From Bombardia bombarda (taxonomy: Eukaryota > Ascomycota > Sordariomycetes > Sordariales > Lasiosphaeriaceae): a DNA stretch of 64,000 nucleotides. The stretch is taken from the NCBI GenBank assembly GCA_030512295.1, contig JAULSR010000008.1, positions 496,001 through 560,000 of the forward strand, read 5' to 3'. Within the stretch, counting starts at the first letter, position 1. Every line of letters starts with the position of its first letter. Both the position numbers and the translations under genes were made by a program. Below the pieces are notes generated by a model. The model was not told where the DNA came from, searched no databases, and saw only the letters and a program-made list of their open reading frames with translations. Below are positions 1 to 12,195 of this stretch, piece by piece.

Positions 1-3000
1 CCCGCAGCAATCTCTCCCAAATCACCAGCGGGTGCTGGCGTGGCCGACAAGGTGATGGTCACCGCCACGGCAGTGGCGGAAGCCCGGTGCGAAAGAAAAA
101 GCCGGCTGTTATGCGGACAATCAGACCATGGTGTTGACCACCAAAAAGGCGGGCGGGAATGCAGTGAGTGTGCGGGCTGCGGAGCAATGTGTGTGTGGGC
201 CAAGTACCACCACCTACTGGACGCACTCACCTGGGAGCTCTCGGGATTTCAGCGACAAGCACTGTGTATCATTGTAAAGTGTGGAGGTAAGATCCCAGGA
301 GGAATGGAAGAGTAAAAGGAATATTCCTGTTCTACTTCGTATGGTAGTCACAGTGTGGACTAAGAGAATTCAGTGTCGCCCAAAAAGGGAGAGGTCGGGA
401 CGACAAAATTACGTGGCTGGTGAAGGCCAAAAAAAAAAAAAAACCAGATGGAAGCGCCCGGGCGCTGGCTCAGCACTATATATAGGGCGACAGTGCTATA
501 ACTGCCCGTCAGTGCAGGAAAACAAAGGCCGAGGCCTTTATCGCCTGCACTTGAAGCACTCGGCGCCGTCCCGAATTGTGTCCAGCGACAAGAGTTCGAT
601 GTTGTGGTAGAAACAGGTAATTGTAGCATGGACCTCGATAGCCCAGGAGAGTCGGGCTGTAGGTGCAGTGGTGGTGAGGTGGTGGTGCCTGCTCCTAGCT
701 TCCATTGGTGCTCCCCGGTGAGGAGAGGTCCAGTGCTTTCGCTGCCCGACTGGCTCGTAGGACCGCCCCAGGGCAGCACACCCTCAAACACGCCGTCCTC
801 AGGTCCTCACCGCCGCCTGGTCAGCGCAGCAAGGCCGGTAATTCGAACAAAACGATTGATTGGGTAAGAGGTGAGTCCAATTGGTAATTGGGATCATGCA
901 CGCACGCCAATGGCTCAAAATGTTGACATTTCCTCGTGTTTTCCGACTCCCAGTTGGGCTTCCAGTTTGTTGATTTTCGGTCGCGATTTTGGAGACCTGA
1001 CAGCCAAGCCCGCGCGGCAGCTTCTCGGTCTAGGCCAGGTGTTTATGTGGTGCGGCTCGTGCGGTATCCACAGTGCAAGGTGCGGGTCAGCCAGCTATGG
1101 GAGTGTCTTTGGCACGATCTCCCGTCCTGGCTTGCCAACCTGGAAATTTGCATCGAAAAGTGCTGAATATATGGGAAATGATGCAGTCAGTCCTACTACT
1201 ACGGACAAAGGGTAATAATGCGCCCAGTTAATTTCATTCGTGCACCTGCTATGAAGTAGTTGGAAGTTGGCGCCTCGATTCCTGCCCAGTGAAGTGTGGC
1301 GTAACGTAGGTAACGAGGACATAAGGTAGAACCCAGAACCCAGAAGCACATCACAGCGACGCAGGTGAGTCGACAGGAGCTCGTGCAATCGCGCCCCGGA
1401 GTCGACGGATATTTCTTATCAAACAATCGCAAGCAAGCCGCGCGCGTCTGACAGGCGTGGGCACAAAGTGTAAATAAAATTAAAAGTAAGGGGTTGGGCC
1501 GCTGCGTTTGTGAAGCAAGTCCCAGAGGCAAGATGCCGTGAGTGCGAAATGGGGTGCATCTGAAGAGCTGTGCGCTGGCAGTACATGCAGAAAAAGTGAC
1601 GAAAGATAAACTTGCGCTCCAATCAGCGATCAGCCTCAGGGACCTGGCAATCCCAATAGGGCGGTTCAGACAGGGAAGATCCCAGCCTCGCTTTTCCGAC
1701 CCTGGTCTTTGTTTTGATCGGATACCAACATGGTAGCTTCAGATTACTATATCACCTGTTCCACAACAAACAAATCCTCCATCTTTGCGCATGGCTTCCA
1801 TGACTGTCTGCATAATATGAGCTTCTACCTGGAGAATCCTGGTGTCTTCTGAGATGGATGTGCGCGCGATACGTTGCGTTGGTTGCAAGGCAGCGTCATC
1901 AACTTTTCACGTTTTGACATATTTCTCATTTGCGCGCTAGCAGCAGTTCGAAAAATGAATGCGCAAAAAACAAAGAAAAAAGGCAATCTGCGCGAAACAG
2001 CAATCACGCCAGGATTTGTCCTCCCCGTTCTTTCGTCTCTTGGCTGGAATTTCCGGGAAGGAGAGATGGAGGGGCGGCTCGGCTTTTAGATATAGTACAA
2101 GCCAATGAGATCGGGCCATAGCCGTCAATCCGGTGAGATCCAGGCTTCCGATCTGAAGGCCTAAAAATGTCACCATTTTGTTCTGACCTTGGTACCTAGG
2201 TAGGTATGTCAGATTATAGTGTCGGCGGGTTCCTGCATCTACGACCTGCCCCTCGACCAAGTGGTCCAGATTAACACTGCACCACCATGTCTCAGATCCG
2301 CTTCGTATTCTCAGAATGATTCTTTCTTTCATGCTCAGATATCTCCCTCCTCTACAGGCGCCGCTGCAGACACTCTTGCTTCAAAAAGCCAGCAAGAATG
2401 TTCACCCGTCACAAAGACCAGGAGGTCTACGTGTCGCGTTTACGACACATTATGTCCTGACGGCCAGTTCAGGAATATGACCAGACAGTAGTGTTATCAC
2501 ACATGATTCTGCCTTCGTGTTCGTTCGGGACCATCAATACTTTCTATATTATCCATCGGCTGACAGAGGTCAGTCGAAGCTCTTTATCACCATCAAGACC
2601 ATCCGGCCGTTATCGCGACAGGTCGTATCTTTCGCAGTCGTCTAACTATTCGCAGATATATTTAATCCCATCGCGCCTTCATACCACTAGCGAGTACTCG
2701 GTTGCAGCAGGTCCGGTTATTTCAACATGGGCAGGTTTCTTCGGCCCGGCCTAGAGTATGAACGTTTCCTCTCCTTTATAATATCTCCAACATTTGTCTG
2801 ATCAACATCTGTCCAGACCTTGCCACTATATCATTAGTTTCAGACATCACTTGTGTCCTACACCATCCCACAGAAGGAATCTGACATCCGGTTCCAGGGT
2901 TGGAGGGGGTGTCAAGAAATCTGTCATCAACTGTGACGTGGCGGTAGAATTGCGCTCGTCAACACCATCGCACTTACCAACTCATTTCGCAGAGTTTTCC

Positions 3001-6000
3001 GTGGACTCTGTAAACACCGTTGCTGCGAAAGTTACGTGTAACTGCCCTTTGGCGCAACAGCGAGGCGGAAGATTCAACTCTCGTTGTCCAGTTTGGGGAT
3101 ATGTTGCTTGTGAAGATAGCAGCTGCTGGATTGCCTGGGAGACTCCTTCGGCTCATGGATGATGTGGTATTTATTGGTTGCGGACTTACGATACTCCAGT
3201 TTCTCAAGTGGAATAATGGCAAACATCGACCAGAACATCCCAACATCTCGTTAGCCCAAGTGGTTTCTGAATACATATCAACCGACCTCTCCGCAATACC
3301 ATTCTTACATCCTAAATCTGACGGGCTATCGGTCTCCGAATTCCTCATACATCTCGACATTGCGGATGGGTTTATTTATGCTGTCACATTGACCTGAAGA
3401 TATCGACTGGTGTCGTATTCTGATGACTCTGTCCCGGTTATTTCTCCTCCTCTGCGTCAATAAAGAGTGCGCATTGCCTTTATGGCTCTCGTAGTGATGA
3501 AATCTCAGCGGTTGCAGATCCAATACCCGCAAACTCGGTAAGGCGTCGCGCCACGTACTGTTTGCTGAGCTGATGATTTGCAGAGCCAATGCCATGAGCG
3601 TACACGACTCTCAGTTGTCGTACGATCTACTTCGATCATCCTTTGGACGTTCATTACTAGAACTTTGTCTGTTCCGCGACAAACACGCTCGAGATTAATC
3701 GCGCCATCATTATAGCTTCGGCCCCGACCCTCGCTTGTCGGTGGTTCCTAGGCATGTTCGAGTCGATGGGCATTGATCGGCCCTACCTGCACCTGTATTT
3801 CGAGAGTGGGGTGCATACACAATGCCAACGTTCACGTTAGCGCCCACGCCCCTAACACGGGCTGGCCAGGAGATTTCTCCTACTGCCACAACAGCTATAT
3901 TGTCGAAGATGTTCCGTGAGAGGTCAATCCAGACAAGGCACAGACACGCCCTCAGATCTCTCTCTCTGTGTGTGTGGTGGACGCGGGTGAGAGCTTTCTC
4001 CGAATGTGATTTCTGCAGTCTCTCGGACCTCCGTGACAGACCAGAGCCAACGATAGTACAGCTACGGGGGCACCGCATTCGAGAGCCGCCAGCCGCTTAC
4101 TGACTACAAGCGGGAAGAATCGAATCCCTCGAAACGTATCACAACACGCATCGAGGCACATAGTATAGCGGGACGGACCGGATTCAACCGTCGGACGCTA
4201 CTGCCACGGTGACAGCCGCCACCGACAACGGCGGGTAGTAAAAATCTCTTTCTTGTACCCAAGATAGAGACAGATAGCATAGAGTTGAGAAGTTACTGCA
4301 AAGATGACCTAACCACCACCACCACCACTACCAGTCCCGGGAGATGGTAATAACACAGACTCTTTCCAGCCAAGTTTTAAGACGAGACGAGACGAGACAC
4401 CATGGGTGGACATTGGGCAGGAAAGTTTGATCCGGCACGTGGGAGAAAAAATTTTCTGTGAACAGATGTTTGGTACAGCATCGATCAGAAAGTCTCTTTA
4501 CACCTATTACTCGTAGTTGTAAGCAGACTTTCTGACTGTGACTGCACCTGAATCCTGGGTACCGTAGATGCCTCTTGAGACAAAACCAGTTAAAAAAAAA
4601 AGATCTTTGGGGTGCATAACTTAGCGTACATTGTACATGCATGCTGTGTACTGTGTATATGCGGTTTGTTGATCAGGGGATCTGCATGGGGCTAGCGCAC
4701 AGAGCAGAAGGGCAGTTCTGAGCCGATAGTCTCTCGTTACTTGCGTCACCCCTGCTCCGATGGTCGTCTTTCTTTTCTTTTCTTTTCTTTTCCTTTTCAT
4801 TTTCCTTTTCCTTTTCTCTTTTGTTCTTTTTCTCTTCTTTTCTTTTTCTTTTCTCTCAGCCTTTTCTTGAGCCATCCCGCTGTTGGTATCCCAAGTTCAG
4901 TACTATCGTTGCTTTTGCTACCAGGTCTAGTTTTTGTTAAGTCAAATTCTTTTCCATAACGTAAGCGAGTATGACAAGAGGCTGAGGTCGAGCGTTGTTG
5001 TCTCATCTTCGCGTCATAAATACGTACCTCGAGTTGAGGTCCGGGTCCATGATGTGGTCGTCCCTATTTTCTTTTTCAGCCAGTCTCTTCTTTTTCCCTC
5101 TTGCTTTTATGTGTTCAAGCAAGCATTTACCTACCTTACTTAGCTATTACCAATGCATAGCTACGTTACGACGCTTTACCACTGCATAACTTGTGTATCG
5201 AAACATGGCGGGGAAAGGGGGAGAATACACGTCAAAAAAGGCTCGAGGTGTGGTGATTTTCGGGTTGTTCCTGCTTCTACTTCCTCTGTTTTCTCATTGG
5301 CCTCAGCCTCCAAGTCGTTTGGTCTTTTCCAAGACATGTTTATGTCGGGCATGTCTTGGCGCAAGGTTCTAGACTTGCATGGGCAGGCAGGCAGGGTACT
5401 CTATTCCCTGAGGTGGTTTCCTGTGATCGGATTGAATGGTACCTATTAGTTTGTCTTAGCATCTTGGACTCGTTCGGAAACATAGGTAGATACCTAAGGT
5501 AGGTATTCTATGGATGACGGGAAAGCCAGGGGAGATATGACGTGTTACCATGTGGTTACACGAATGCAGGAGATGGGAATAACAGGAACACGTCCGGCTT
5601 CCGCCGCCTGCGACCACTCGGACTGGACACATACAGTGATTGGTAAGGTTCAGTACATTATCTCAGCTGGTAGCTCTTTCCAACCGACGTGGGATATCCA
5701 ATGGGATTAATACACGCTAGGTCAGGTCGTTCCTGCCTTTTAAAGCGGCCAGGGAGTGGGCCACTGTCAAAGTTTCGTACCTGCAAACCCTTCAATTTAT
5801 TCTCAAGGCTTCCAGGGAACCCTTCTTTCCTTTCTATCCAATTTGACCACTTCTCCCTCCCAGTAGATGGGCAACCGCAGACACAGAGCAGCAAGAGCAT
5901 AAAATCCCCGCCACCCTGGTGCAGAGCAACTTACCTCTCAAGTTGTGTAAGGTGTCTTAGGTCTGGACGAAGAAGATCGGGGGGATCGACGTCGGCAATC

Positions 6001-7097
6001 GACAAAATGCGGAGCCTACTGACTTCTCTTGGAAAATGATAGGTCGGCTCTGCCAGGTCGCGACTGAGATGGAAGCTGCCGGTGGCGGCCACCTATTGGC
6101 CAGTGCTCTCTACAGTGTCTCGGCCTTCGGTGGCATTGGCCTCAGAACCTTTCTCTCTACTGTTCAGGGTCAGTACCTACGTAAGGCATCTCCAGTTTGT
6201 TTTCCCTGCTTTTTTGCGCCTGCACTTCATCCTGCGAGCCTGCCTCACCTGCATCATCCCCGAAGCCGAGGAATGAAACAAGTGCCGCCGCCACCTCGAT
6301 ACATCCCCAACAAGGCTGGCGTCCCAATGGCGCGCCCCTTTACGCCCCTTTGGCGTCCATTTTACTCCTGCCACGCATTGACAGCTGTCTGTGGTGGCCC
6401 ATGTATCAGCCTCGACGGGCCTCAAATCCCTTTCTGGGAAGACGTCTCTCAGAGGTGAATCGCAGCATGATTTCCTGACTGTTCAATATGCGCCACCAGT
6501 CTGGCTTGTCCTAGTTGGGGAAGCAAACAAGAAGGCCTGAGCGTAAGATACTCCTTGCTCCATTCCACAGTCCGAGATGCCGACCCGCGGATGAGGTCGC
6601 CCCCTTTTCTCCTTTTCTCTTTCTTCACAACCTGCCCCGTTTCTGACACTAACAGTCCCCTTAACAAGTTGGCGGCTCCCTTGCTAAGAAGCATACACAG
6701 TATGTTTGTGCTCATCCTCCCGGCAGATACCCTGGCCCGACATTCCTTGCTTCTCCCTGCCGTGTTGATGTTTGCCCCTCCTGTTCTTGCCTTTACACAG
6801 TGGGCAGACAGGCTGAGCCCACAGAGCGCACTGAGCGCGCACCCTCCGGGGCTGCTCCTCGACTCCAGAACGGCGATCTGATTCATCATATATGCCCGAT
6901 CCATGCACTGTTTCCAGGTTACGACTATGATTCGGATCCCCGTCTCTGGTCCCGTCACACATTGGGTGGCTTAGAACTAATTGCTTTGTGCGCCTTTTTT
7001 TCTTCCCAAGTTGCGTTTGGCACAGCTGAATCTATCTCCTATATATCCGTGCAATCCATGTATGATAACCACCAGCCGCCGGTGTATCTCATCTGAA
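1..7097. other. Left intergenic region, no supportable gene
   Basis: About 7.1 kb in which I see no ORF with fungal family motifs or coherent exon-intron structure. Short open frames exist on both strands (for example around 2974-3397 and 5689-6458), but they overlap one another, lack recognisable domains and have no good splice partners. The stretch contains a polypyrimidine tract near 4766-4857 and CCTAGGTA-type palindromes near 2191-2208 and 5481-5507. Its right end is the promoter side of the gene starting at 7098. A small or rapidly evolving gene could have been missed. Confidence 0.5.
4766..4857 (+). repeat. Polypyrimidine tract, TTTTC-rich
   Basis: A run of about 90 bases almost entirely of C and T, made of imperfect TTTTC/TTCTTT units and broken only by a single A and a single G. 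It is low-complexity sequence. The minus-strand lysine/arginine/glutamate-rich frame across it is an artefact of the repeat and not a gene. Confidence 0.85.
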
Positions 7098-8557
7098 ATG
7101 GACAGTCATAGCAAGGGTTTTGAGCTCCAACCCGTCACTGTCCATAGACGCCGTCACGTCTCAAACTACTCTTATCCTCGCTGCGATTCCAGTCAACACC
7201 ACCGACGCGAGAGTGTAGACTATCGAGGATCACTAGACTCGGGCTATTCTGTTCCAGGATTGGTAGAGGATCAGTGTTCGGATATTTCCATTGAGGACGA
7301 GCAACAGTACCATGTCCTAAGAGCAGAGTCGTGGAACTCTCGCGACTCGTTGAGGTAAGTTTGAACCTATAATGAGGCCTGCGAGAGTCCGACGACATAC
7401 AGCAGCTGACTATCACCTCAGTCGCTATTATTACCGCGCACGCAACCAAGGCACAATGGTGGAGCCAAAAGACCATCGGCCAACACTTCGAAAAGTAGAC
7501 AGCCAGCCCACTCTACAGAATCAGCCTTGGCCGCTGCCATCGTCGGGTCCCAGTCGGCAACGGCCTCGAACATCAAGGGCTCCTGCAAAGGCGTCCTATT
7601 CTCTCTTCCCACCAAGAACTGATACTGAGAGATGGCCTCCCGAACCTCTACATGTGTCTCCGAGGTCAAGACCAGGGGCACTACGGCCTGTTCCCCATCA
7701 TCAACAATCCCCATCGAGCCGCCAGAGGCCGAGAAGTGTCACAATGAATAACCTTGTGGCTTCACATACTGTATCATCTCCCATAGCAGGTTGTCCGACA
7801 GCTCCGCCCATTCCCTCAGCGACTGCATTAACACCCTTCCCTCCAACTCCGGCGCTCGTTCCACTTCCTCGGTCTCCAATCGACGTACCAACATCCCCTT
7901 TTGATTCGAAGTCGCTCCCCGAAGTTCCTGATCAGCCACACGCAGCTTCTCGTCGTCCCTCTTTCGCTAGCTTACGAAAGATGTCCCTCTCAAAGAATTC
8001 AACACAGTCCTCTCCAGCACTCAGACATCTCGCAAAGTCACATGGGAAGAAAGCGCAAAGCCACGCACGTACTCAGACCGGTCAACTCATATCGCCACCA
8101 CCATTGCCGCCTCTTCCTCCACTCCCGCCACTTCCTCGAGAGCCCGAGCCACATCTGCTTGTACAACCTGTTTCTGTCTTCGAAACTGATTCTGATGATG
8201 AGGACAGTGAAAAGGGTACCGCCAATGGCCCCAAGAGCTTTGCGCGCCGAATCATGCGGGGTTTCATCAAGTACACTCATCGCTAAGACAGTGGTAAAGA
8301 CAAGGAAAACACTATGAGTCATCAGCGGATTACAGGGCGACAATTCACTCGAGCCAATTGATGCGGTTCAGACGAAGCTATCTCGCTCAGTCACCATTGA
8401 CACTGTAACTGTAGACAGAGACAGTGGCAATGGCAGCAGCAGCAGCACCAGAACCAACAGCACATATCCAGAACAGAATGTAAAGAGCACAAATGAGAAC
8501 GATATTAGGCTTGTTCCATTATCATCGTCATCATCGCTACGCAATAGCAGTCGCACA

Positions 8558-8606
<49 letters not shown>

Positions 8607-8743
8607 ACAATAACAACAGCAATAACAACAGCAGTAACAACAACATTAACAATAGCAATGGCAAGGAGGGTCGGCCGTGGCCAAAGTATCAGCGCAGCGA
8701 AATCTTCTTGGGTCGGATTTTAGGCGGCAGGGGGAGCGAATGA
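7098..8743 (+). CDS. Ser/Pro/Asn-rich protein of unknown function, 3 exons
   Basis: I do not recognise this protein. Proposed exons are 7098-7354, 7422-8270 and 8326-8743, giving 507 aa. Intron 1 (67 bp) has a GTAAGT donor, a GCTGAC branch site at 7405 and a CAG acceptor, and the frame joins cleanly. Intron 2 (55 bp, GTACAC...CAG) is needed to reach the third exon, which is open for 139 codons without any ATG of its own. If intron 2 is retained the protein stops at 8286 (373 aa, ending KYTHR). The N-terminus is Arg/Ser/Tyr-rich, the middle is Pro/Ser-rich with basic patches and a PPLPPLPPL run, and the C-terminal exon carries a Ser-Asn repeat then a conserved-looking tail ending GRGSE. No signal peptide, membrane segment or catalytic motif is visible. 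A disordered scaffold or regulatory protein is a guess only. Exons 1-2 are well supported, exon 3 moderately. Confidence 0.75.
8558..8608 (+). repeat. AGCAAC hexanucleotide microsatellite in coding DNA
   Basis: About eight AGCAAC units encoding alternating Ser-Asn in the proposed third exon of the gene at 7098-8743. It grades into AAC-rich DNA encoding poly-Asn. The repeat unit length is a multiple of three, so length changes would keep the frame. Confidence 0.85.
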
Positions 8744-9338
8744 TGACATGTGTGTCTTTCTTGTTGTGTGTCTTGTTGTGTGTCTTGTTGTGTGTCTTTC
8801 TTGTTGTGTGTCTTTCTTGTTCAACTAACCTCCTTCTTTTGGCATATGCCGGCTCAGTATTTCTTTTGTCTGTGAGTGTGGGGATATATATCGTGCGAAA
8901 CTATACAAATTGATAGGACGTAACAGACGGAACGGGAAAGGGGGGGTGAGATAGATACTGTTACTCAGAGCGGGTAGGCGTTGGGTGGTAGGACGTCTTC
9001 AATAGGCCATGTCGAGTCAGCGGTGGTGTTATTGGTATTGTCATTATCTGGCGCTTGCTGTTGATAGAGAAAAAGTAGGGCGGAGTCGGGAGAGTGTGCC
9101 AGTGTATCTGCTGTTCTCTCTTTTTTTTCTTTAGTTAGGGACAATATTGAATAAATGTTATGCAGCTTGACAAATGTTTTCGGAAGGGGACATAAAAATT
9201 TGACGAGACTGAACCGGACTGGACTACACTGGCTGGTCCCGAGGGATGGACGATATGACACGATACGAAGAAACAAGGCTACGAGAGATGGATATAAGAC
9301 ACAAGATCAATACACTTGGATTGCGTCCCCATCATCCC
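8744..9338. other. Convergent 3' region between two genes
   Basis: Shared downstream DNA of the plus-strand gene ending at 8743 and the minus-strand permease ending at 9339. It opens with a 70-bp tandem array of TTGTTGTGTGTC-like units (8751-8820). No further ORF of note lies inside. Polyadenylation signals were not assigned. Confidence 0.6.
8751..8820 (+). repeat. Short tandem repeat, TTGTGTGTC units
   Basis: Five to six imperfect copies of a 12-16 base unit (TGTGTGTCTTGT / TGTGTGTCTTTCTTGT), immediately after the proposed stop codon at 8743. It probably lies in the 3' untranslated region. Confidence 0.85.
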
Positions 9339-9866
9339 TCATCTCAATACCAGAGCCATCCTTTTGCTGCCGCGCCCTCGCGTGGACCACCAAATCCACC
9401 AAGCCGCCCCGGCGCCGAGCACAGCCAACGACGTGGCTGGGTACGCAAACCACACGAACCCGCCCGTGTCATGGTCGCTGTTGGAGTCTCGTCCATTTCG
9501 GCCGGTGAGAGGTGGAATCCACGGAAGCAATACCAGCAGAGCATTGGCGGCGAGGAATATTAGGATGGCAAAATGGGGCGCGCGGAATGGCGTTTCCCAG
9601 CAGCAGCCGGAGCAGTAATTCTGCTGCTCCTCCTCCTCCTCCTCCTTGTCGGAGCCGCTTGGGTAGGGGTGGTGATGGCGACGGCTGTTATGGAGGTGTA
9701 GCAGCCCGCCGCTGACGGCGACGCTGAGGATGCTGACAGGGTATCCGCCCAGGTTGATGAGGAAGTTGTATATTGGCCCCGGGGGCGGGAGGAGGATGCC
9801 GAGGGCGGAGACGAGCCAGTGGAGGAGGAGGCCGCGGGATGGCGGCGGTGGCGGCGGCGGTGGCGG

Positions 9867-9905
<39 letters not shown>

Positions 9906-11439
9906 GGTGGTGGTGGTGGTGGTAGTCCAGAACCGTGACCACGGCAACAGCCCGTCCTTGGCGAGCTCTTCATTGACCCTTGCCTGGGCAAAACTCGTGG
10001 CGGCGATGTTACCCGCAGCGGATATGATGACGAACAGAGGCAGGATCCTGCTCGCGGCCACGCCCGCGCCAAAGAGGTTTCTGAAGAAGGTGGCGGCCAC
10101 GACGACGCCGGCCGAGGCGAACTCGTCCCTGTCGACCACGAGCAGGAAGGCGACGTTGACGGCGAGGTAGGCGAGCGAGACGAGGGCCAGCGCGACGGGG
10201 GCAGCGGTCTTGAGCGTGCGCACCGGGTCCTTGACGTCGCCGAGGACCTGGTTGGCGGTGCTGTAGCCGCGGAAGCAGTACATCACCTTGATCAGAGCCG
10301 TGGCGTAGTCGTACGGCTGGGTGCTGGTGCCGGCCCAGATGTTGCTAAAGTTGCGCTGCGCCGCTGTGCCACTTCTCGGGATACCACCACCTGACATGGC
10401 AGCATCGACTCTTCTTGCTGCCATCATGAGAATCTCGTCCTCTGCCGCCCTGTCTCTGACGCCCACCAGACCACCCGCCACCCCGGCCAGGACGACGACC
10501 AGAAGGATGGCCATCTTGGCGATGCCGAGGACATTGATCAGCCGCAGCCCGAGGCGGGGGTGGCGCGCGTGTACGTAGCAGAGGCAGGAGACGGCGGCCA
10601 GGGCGATGGCTCGCACGTTCCACCGGTTTGGCTCCATATCGTCGAGCGCGTGGAGCGCGTACTCGCCCAGGACGATGGCGTTGGGGGTGGAGAAGCCGAG
10701 GAGGACGACGTAGGCCATGAAGATGCAGGTGGCGAGCATGCGAGGGCGGGGGAAGATGCGTTCGAGATAGACGCGCTCGCCACCACTGTGGGGGATGGCG
10801 GTGCCGAGGTCCTGTGAGAGGGGTAAACAACCACTGGTGGAAGAATAGGGGGGGGGGGGGGGGGGGCTAAGGCAGGGACAGACTCACCAAATAAACTGCA
10901 AGCCCGCAAAACGAGATCAGACTGCCGACTGCCCACAGCAACAGCGTCATGCCGACTGAGCCGACACCCGCGAAGACGGCACTTGGGACCGAATACACGC
11001 CCACCCCGAGCGTCTTTCCAAAGATGATGTTGATGGCCGACATGACACCGAGTTTCTGCTTTTCTCCGTCCTCGCCATCATGGCCTCTCTCCAGTAAAAG
11101 CGCATCGTGAGGCAAGAGCCGCGCCTGGTCTGTGTGGCAATCACTATCGTCCTCATCATCATCTGACAATGCGATACTTCTTGTCCTACCAAGGTTTCTC
11201 ACAATTAGTGGTGATGGCGCTACTCCTCCCCTGCCTACCCAGCCGGGTTCCAAGTGGGAAGATGGCGATGAATGTTTGTGGTACTCTTCTCTGTGTGTCG
11301 GTCTGATGGGAGAGCGGCAGCTGATGCTGAAGTTGACTTGCTGTAGGGGTGAGGCCGCCGTAGAAATGGCGTTGCTGACGGAGGATGTGCTGCTCGCAAA
11401 GCGACCTGATGGTGACAGAAGAAGTGGTATGGGTCTCAT
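9339..11439 (-). CDS. MUP1/LAT-type amino-acid permease
   Basis: Two exons, 10888-11439 and 9339-10811, joined in phase 0 across a 76-bp intron (GTGAGT...CACAG), give 674 aa. The ATG at 11439 is chosen because the frame further upstream has no other ATG. Residues 1-128 form a long polar, acidic cytosolic N-terminus. About twelve hydrophobic segments follow, starting with the APC-superfamily TM1 glycine motif GKTLGVGVYSVP (about 141-152). The pattern AVYLDLGTAIPHSGGERVYLE after TM2 is typical of fungal methionine/large-neutral-amino-acid permeases (MUP1, MUP3 and YLAT groups), plasma-membrane proton symporters. The loop with NEELAKDGLLPWSRFW is conserved, but is followed by an inserted run of about 20 Thr and 9 Pro. 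A second low-complexity insert (His, then Glu) lies before the last two helices. The intron holds a 19-base G run (plus strand). Substrate specificity is inferred from family only. Confidence 0.92.
9842..9928 (-). repeat. Trinucleotide repeat encoding poly-Thr/poly-Pro
   Basis: Runs of ACC and ACA codons followed by CCG/CCA codons on the coding strand of the permease, encoding about 20 threonines then 9 prolines. The plus strand shows GGCGGC/GTT/GTGG repeats. The tract lies in the loop between two conserved helices and keeps the reading frame. Confidence 0.85.
10848..10866. repeat. 19-base G homopolymer inside an intron
   Basis: An uninterrupted G run on the plus strand (C run in the transcript) inside the permease intron 10812-10887, about 20 bases from the donor. 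Runs of this length are often mis-sequenced, so its exact length is uncertain. Confidence 0.85.
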
Positions 11440-12195
11440 TGCGAGTGCTGAGTCTATGGGGAAATGCTTTCTTTCGATGCTGGATTGGATCACAGACGGG
11501 ATTCTGGTGGACTAGGAGAGGGTTGAAGCTCGTTTGCTGATAGAATGGAAAGGTAAATAACAAGCGTTGAGGTTACTATAGCTGGAGACGAATAACTTGA
11601 AGCCAATATATCTACAACTACAGCAATGGCTGCCATCTCCAGAGTGCAGGTGCCCGCGGAGCAATGTAATTTTCAAGGCCTTGGCATGATCGTCGTCTGA
11701 GCAAAGTTGCGTATGAAACTACTACATGGGTAAGCCGGTAGAGTGCCAGGACTTAACATGGTCGCGACCATCGGGATAGAATGGGGTTCGAGGGTGTGGT
11801 TGAGCTCCAGAGCTTGGATGTTGAACGGGACGAACACCAGCGGGGAGAGGGGGGATAATTGGGCAAGGGCTGTCTGCATCTAGCGTCTCAAATCTTGGTA
11901 CACGCTTGGTCGCATCTTGGGAGGGGGTTGAAACCAGCGGAACGGGTCCGGGAAACGTGCATACAAGCTTTTTCCCCAGATGGTGTTTCAGGCTTGGCAG
12001 CGATCAGATCTCCAGCCAAGAACTCGACATCATATCTGTGGGTAAATTACATGCATTCATGCCCTTTCCAGAACATGTCCAGCCATACGAATGAATGATG
12101 AAAACCCGCTTTATCCGCTCATCTATATATATAATATGTGTATAAATGTATGGACATACTGGTTGTAGTATCATGAGGAGGTATATACAGTCCCT
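11440..12195. promoter_or_regulatory. Permease upstream region and BTB gene 3' region
   Basis: A 756-bp interval with the permease start on its left (transcribed leftwards) and the stop codon of the BTB gene on its right (also leftwards). It should hold the permease promoter and the BTB 3' untranslated region. AT-rich DNA with TATATATATA lies near 12125-12137. No ORF in it resembles a gene. Confidence 0.5.

Noticed and set aside
2974..3397. Overlapping open frames of about 125 codons on both strands
   Set aside because: Neither frame has a recognisable domain, good start context or splice partners; they look like chance openness on opposite strands. A decayed gene cannot be excluded, but nothing positive supports it.
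4100..4200. tRNA B-box-like sequence AATCGAATCC
   Set aside because: The T-stem pairs only four bases around a nine-base loop, and no A box or acceptor stem could be found at the right spacing.
5689..6458. Two consecutive plus-strand frames (116 and 140 codons) and a minus-strand GTAAGT-like site near 5927
   Set aside because: Composition is Pro/Cys/His-rich and irregular, frames overlap by a few bases in the wrong phase, and no intron joins them convincingly.
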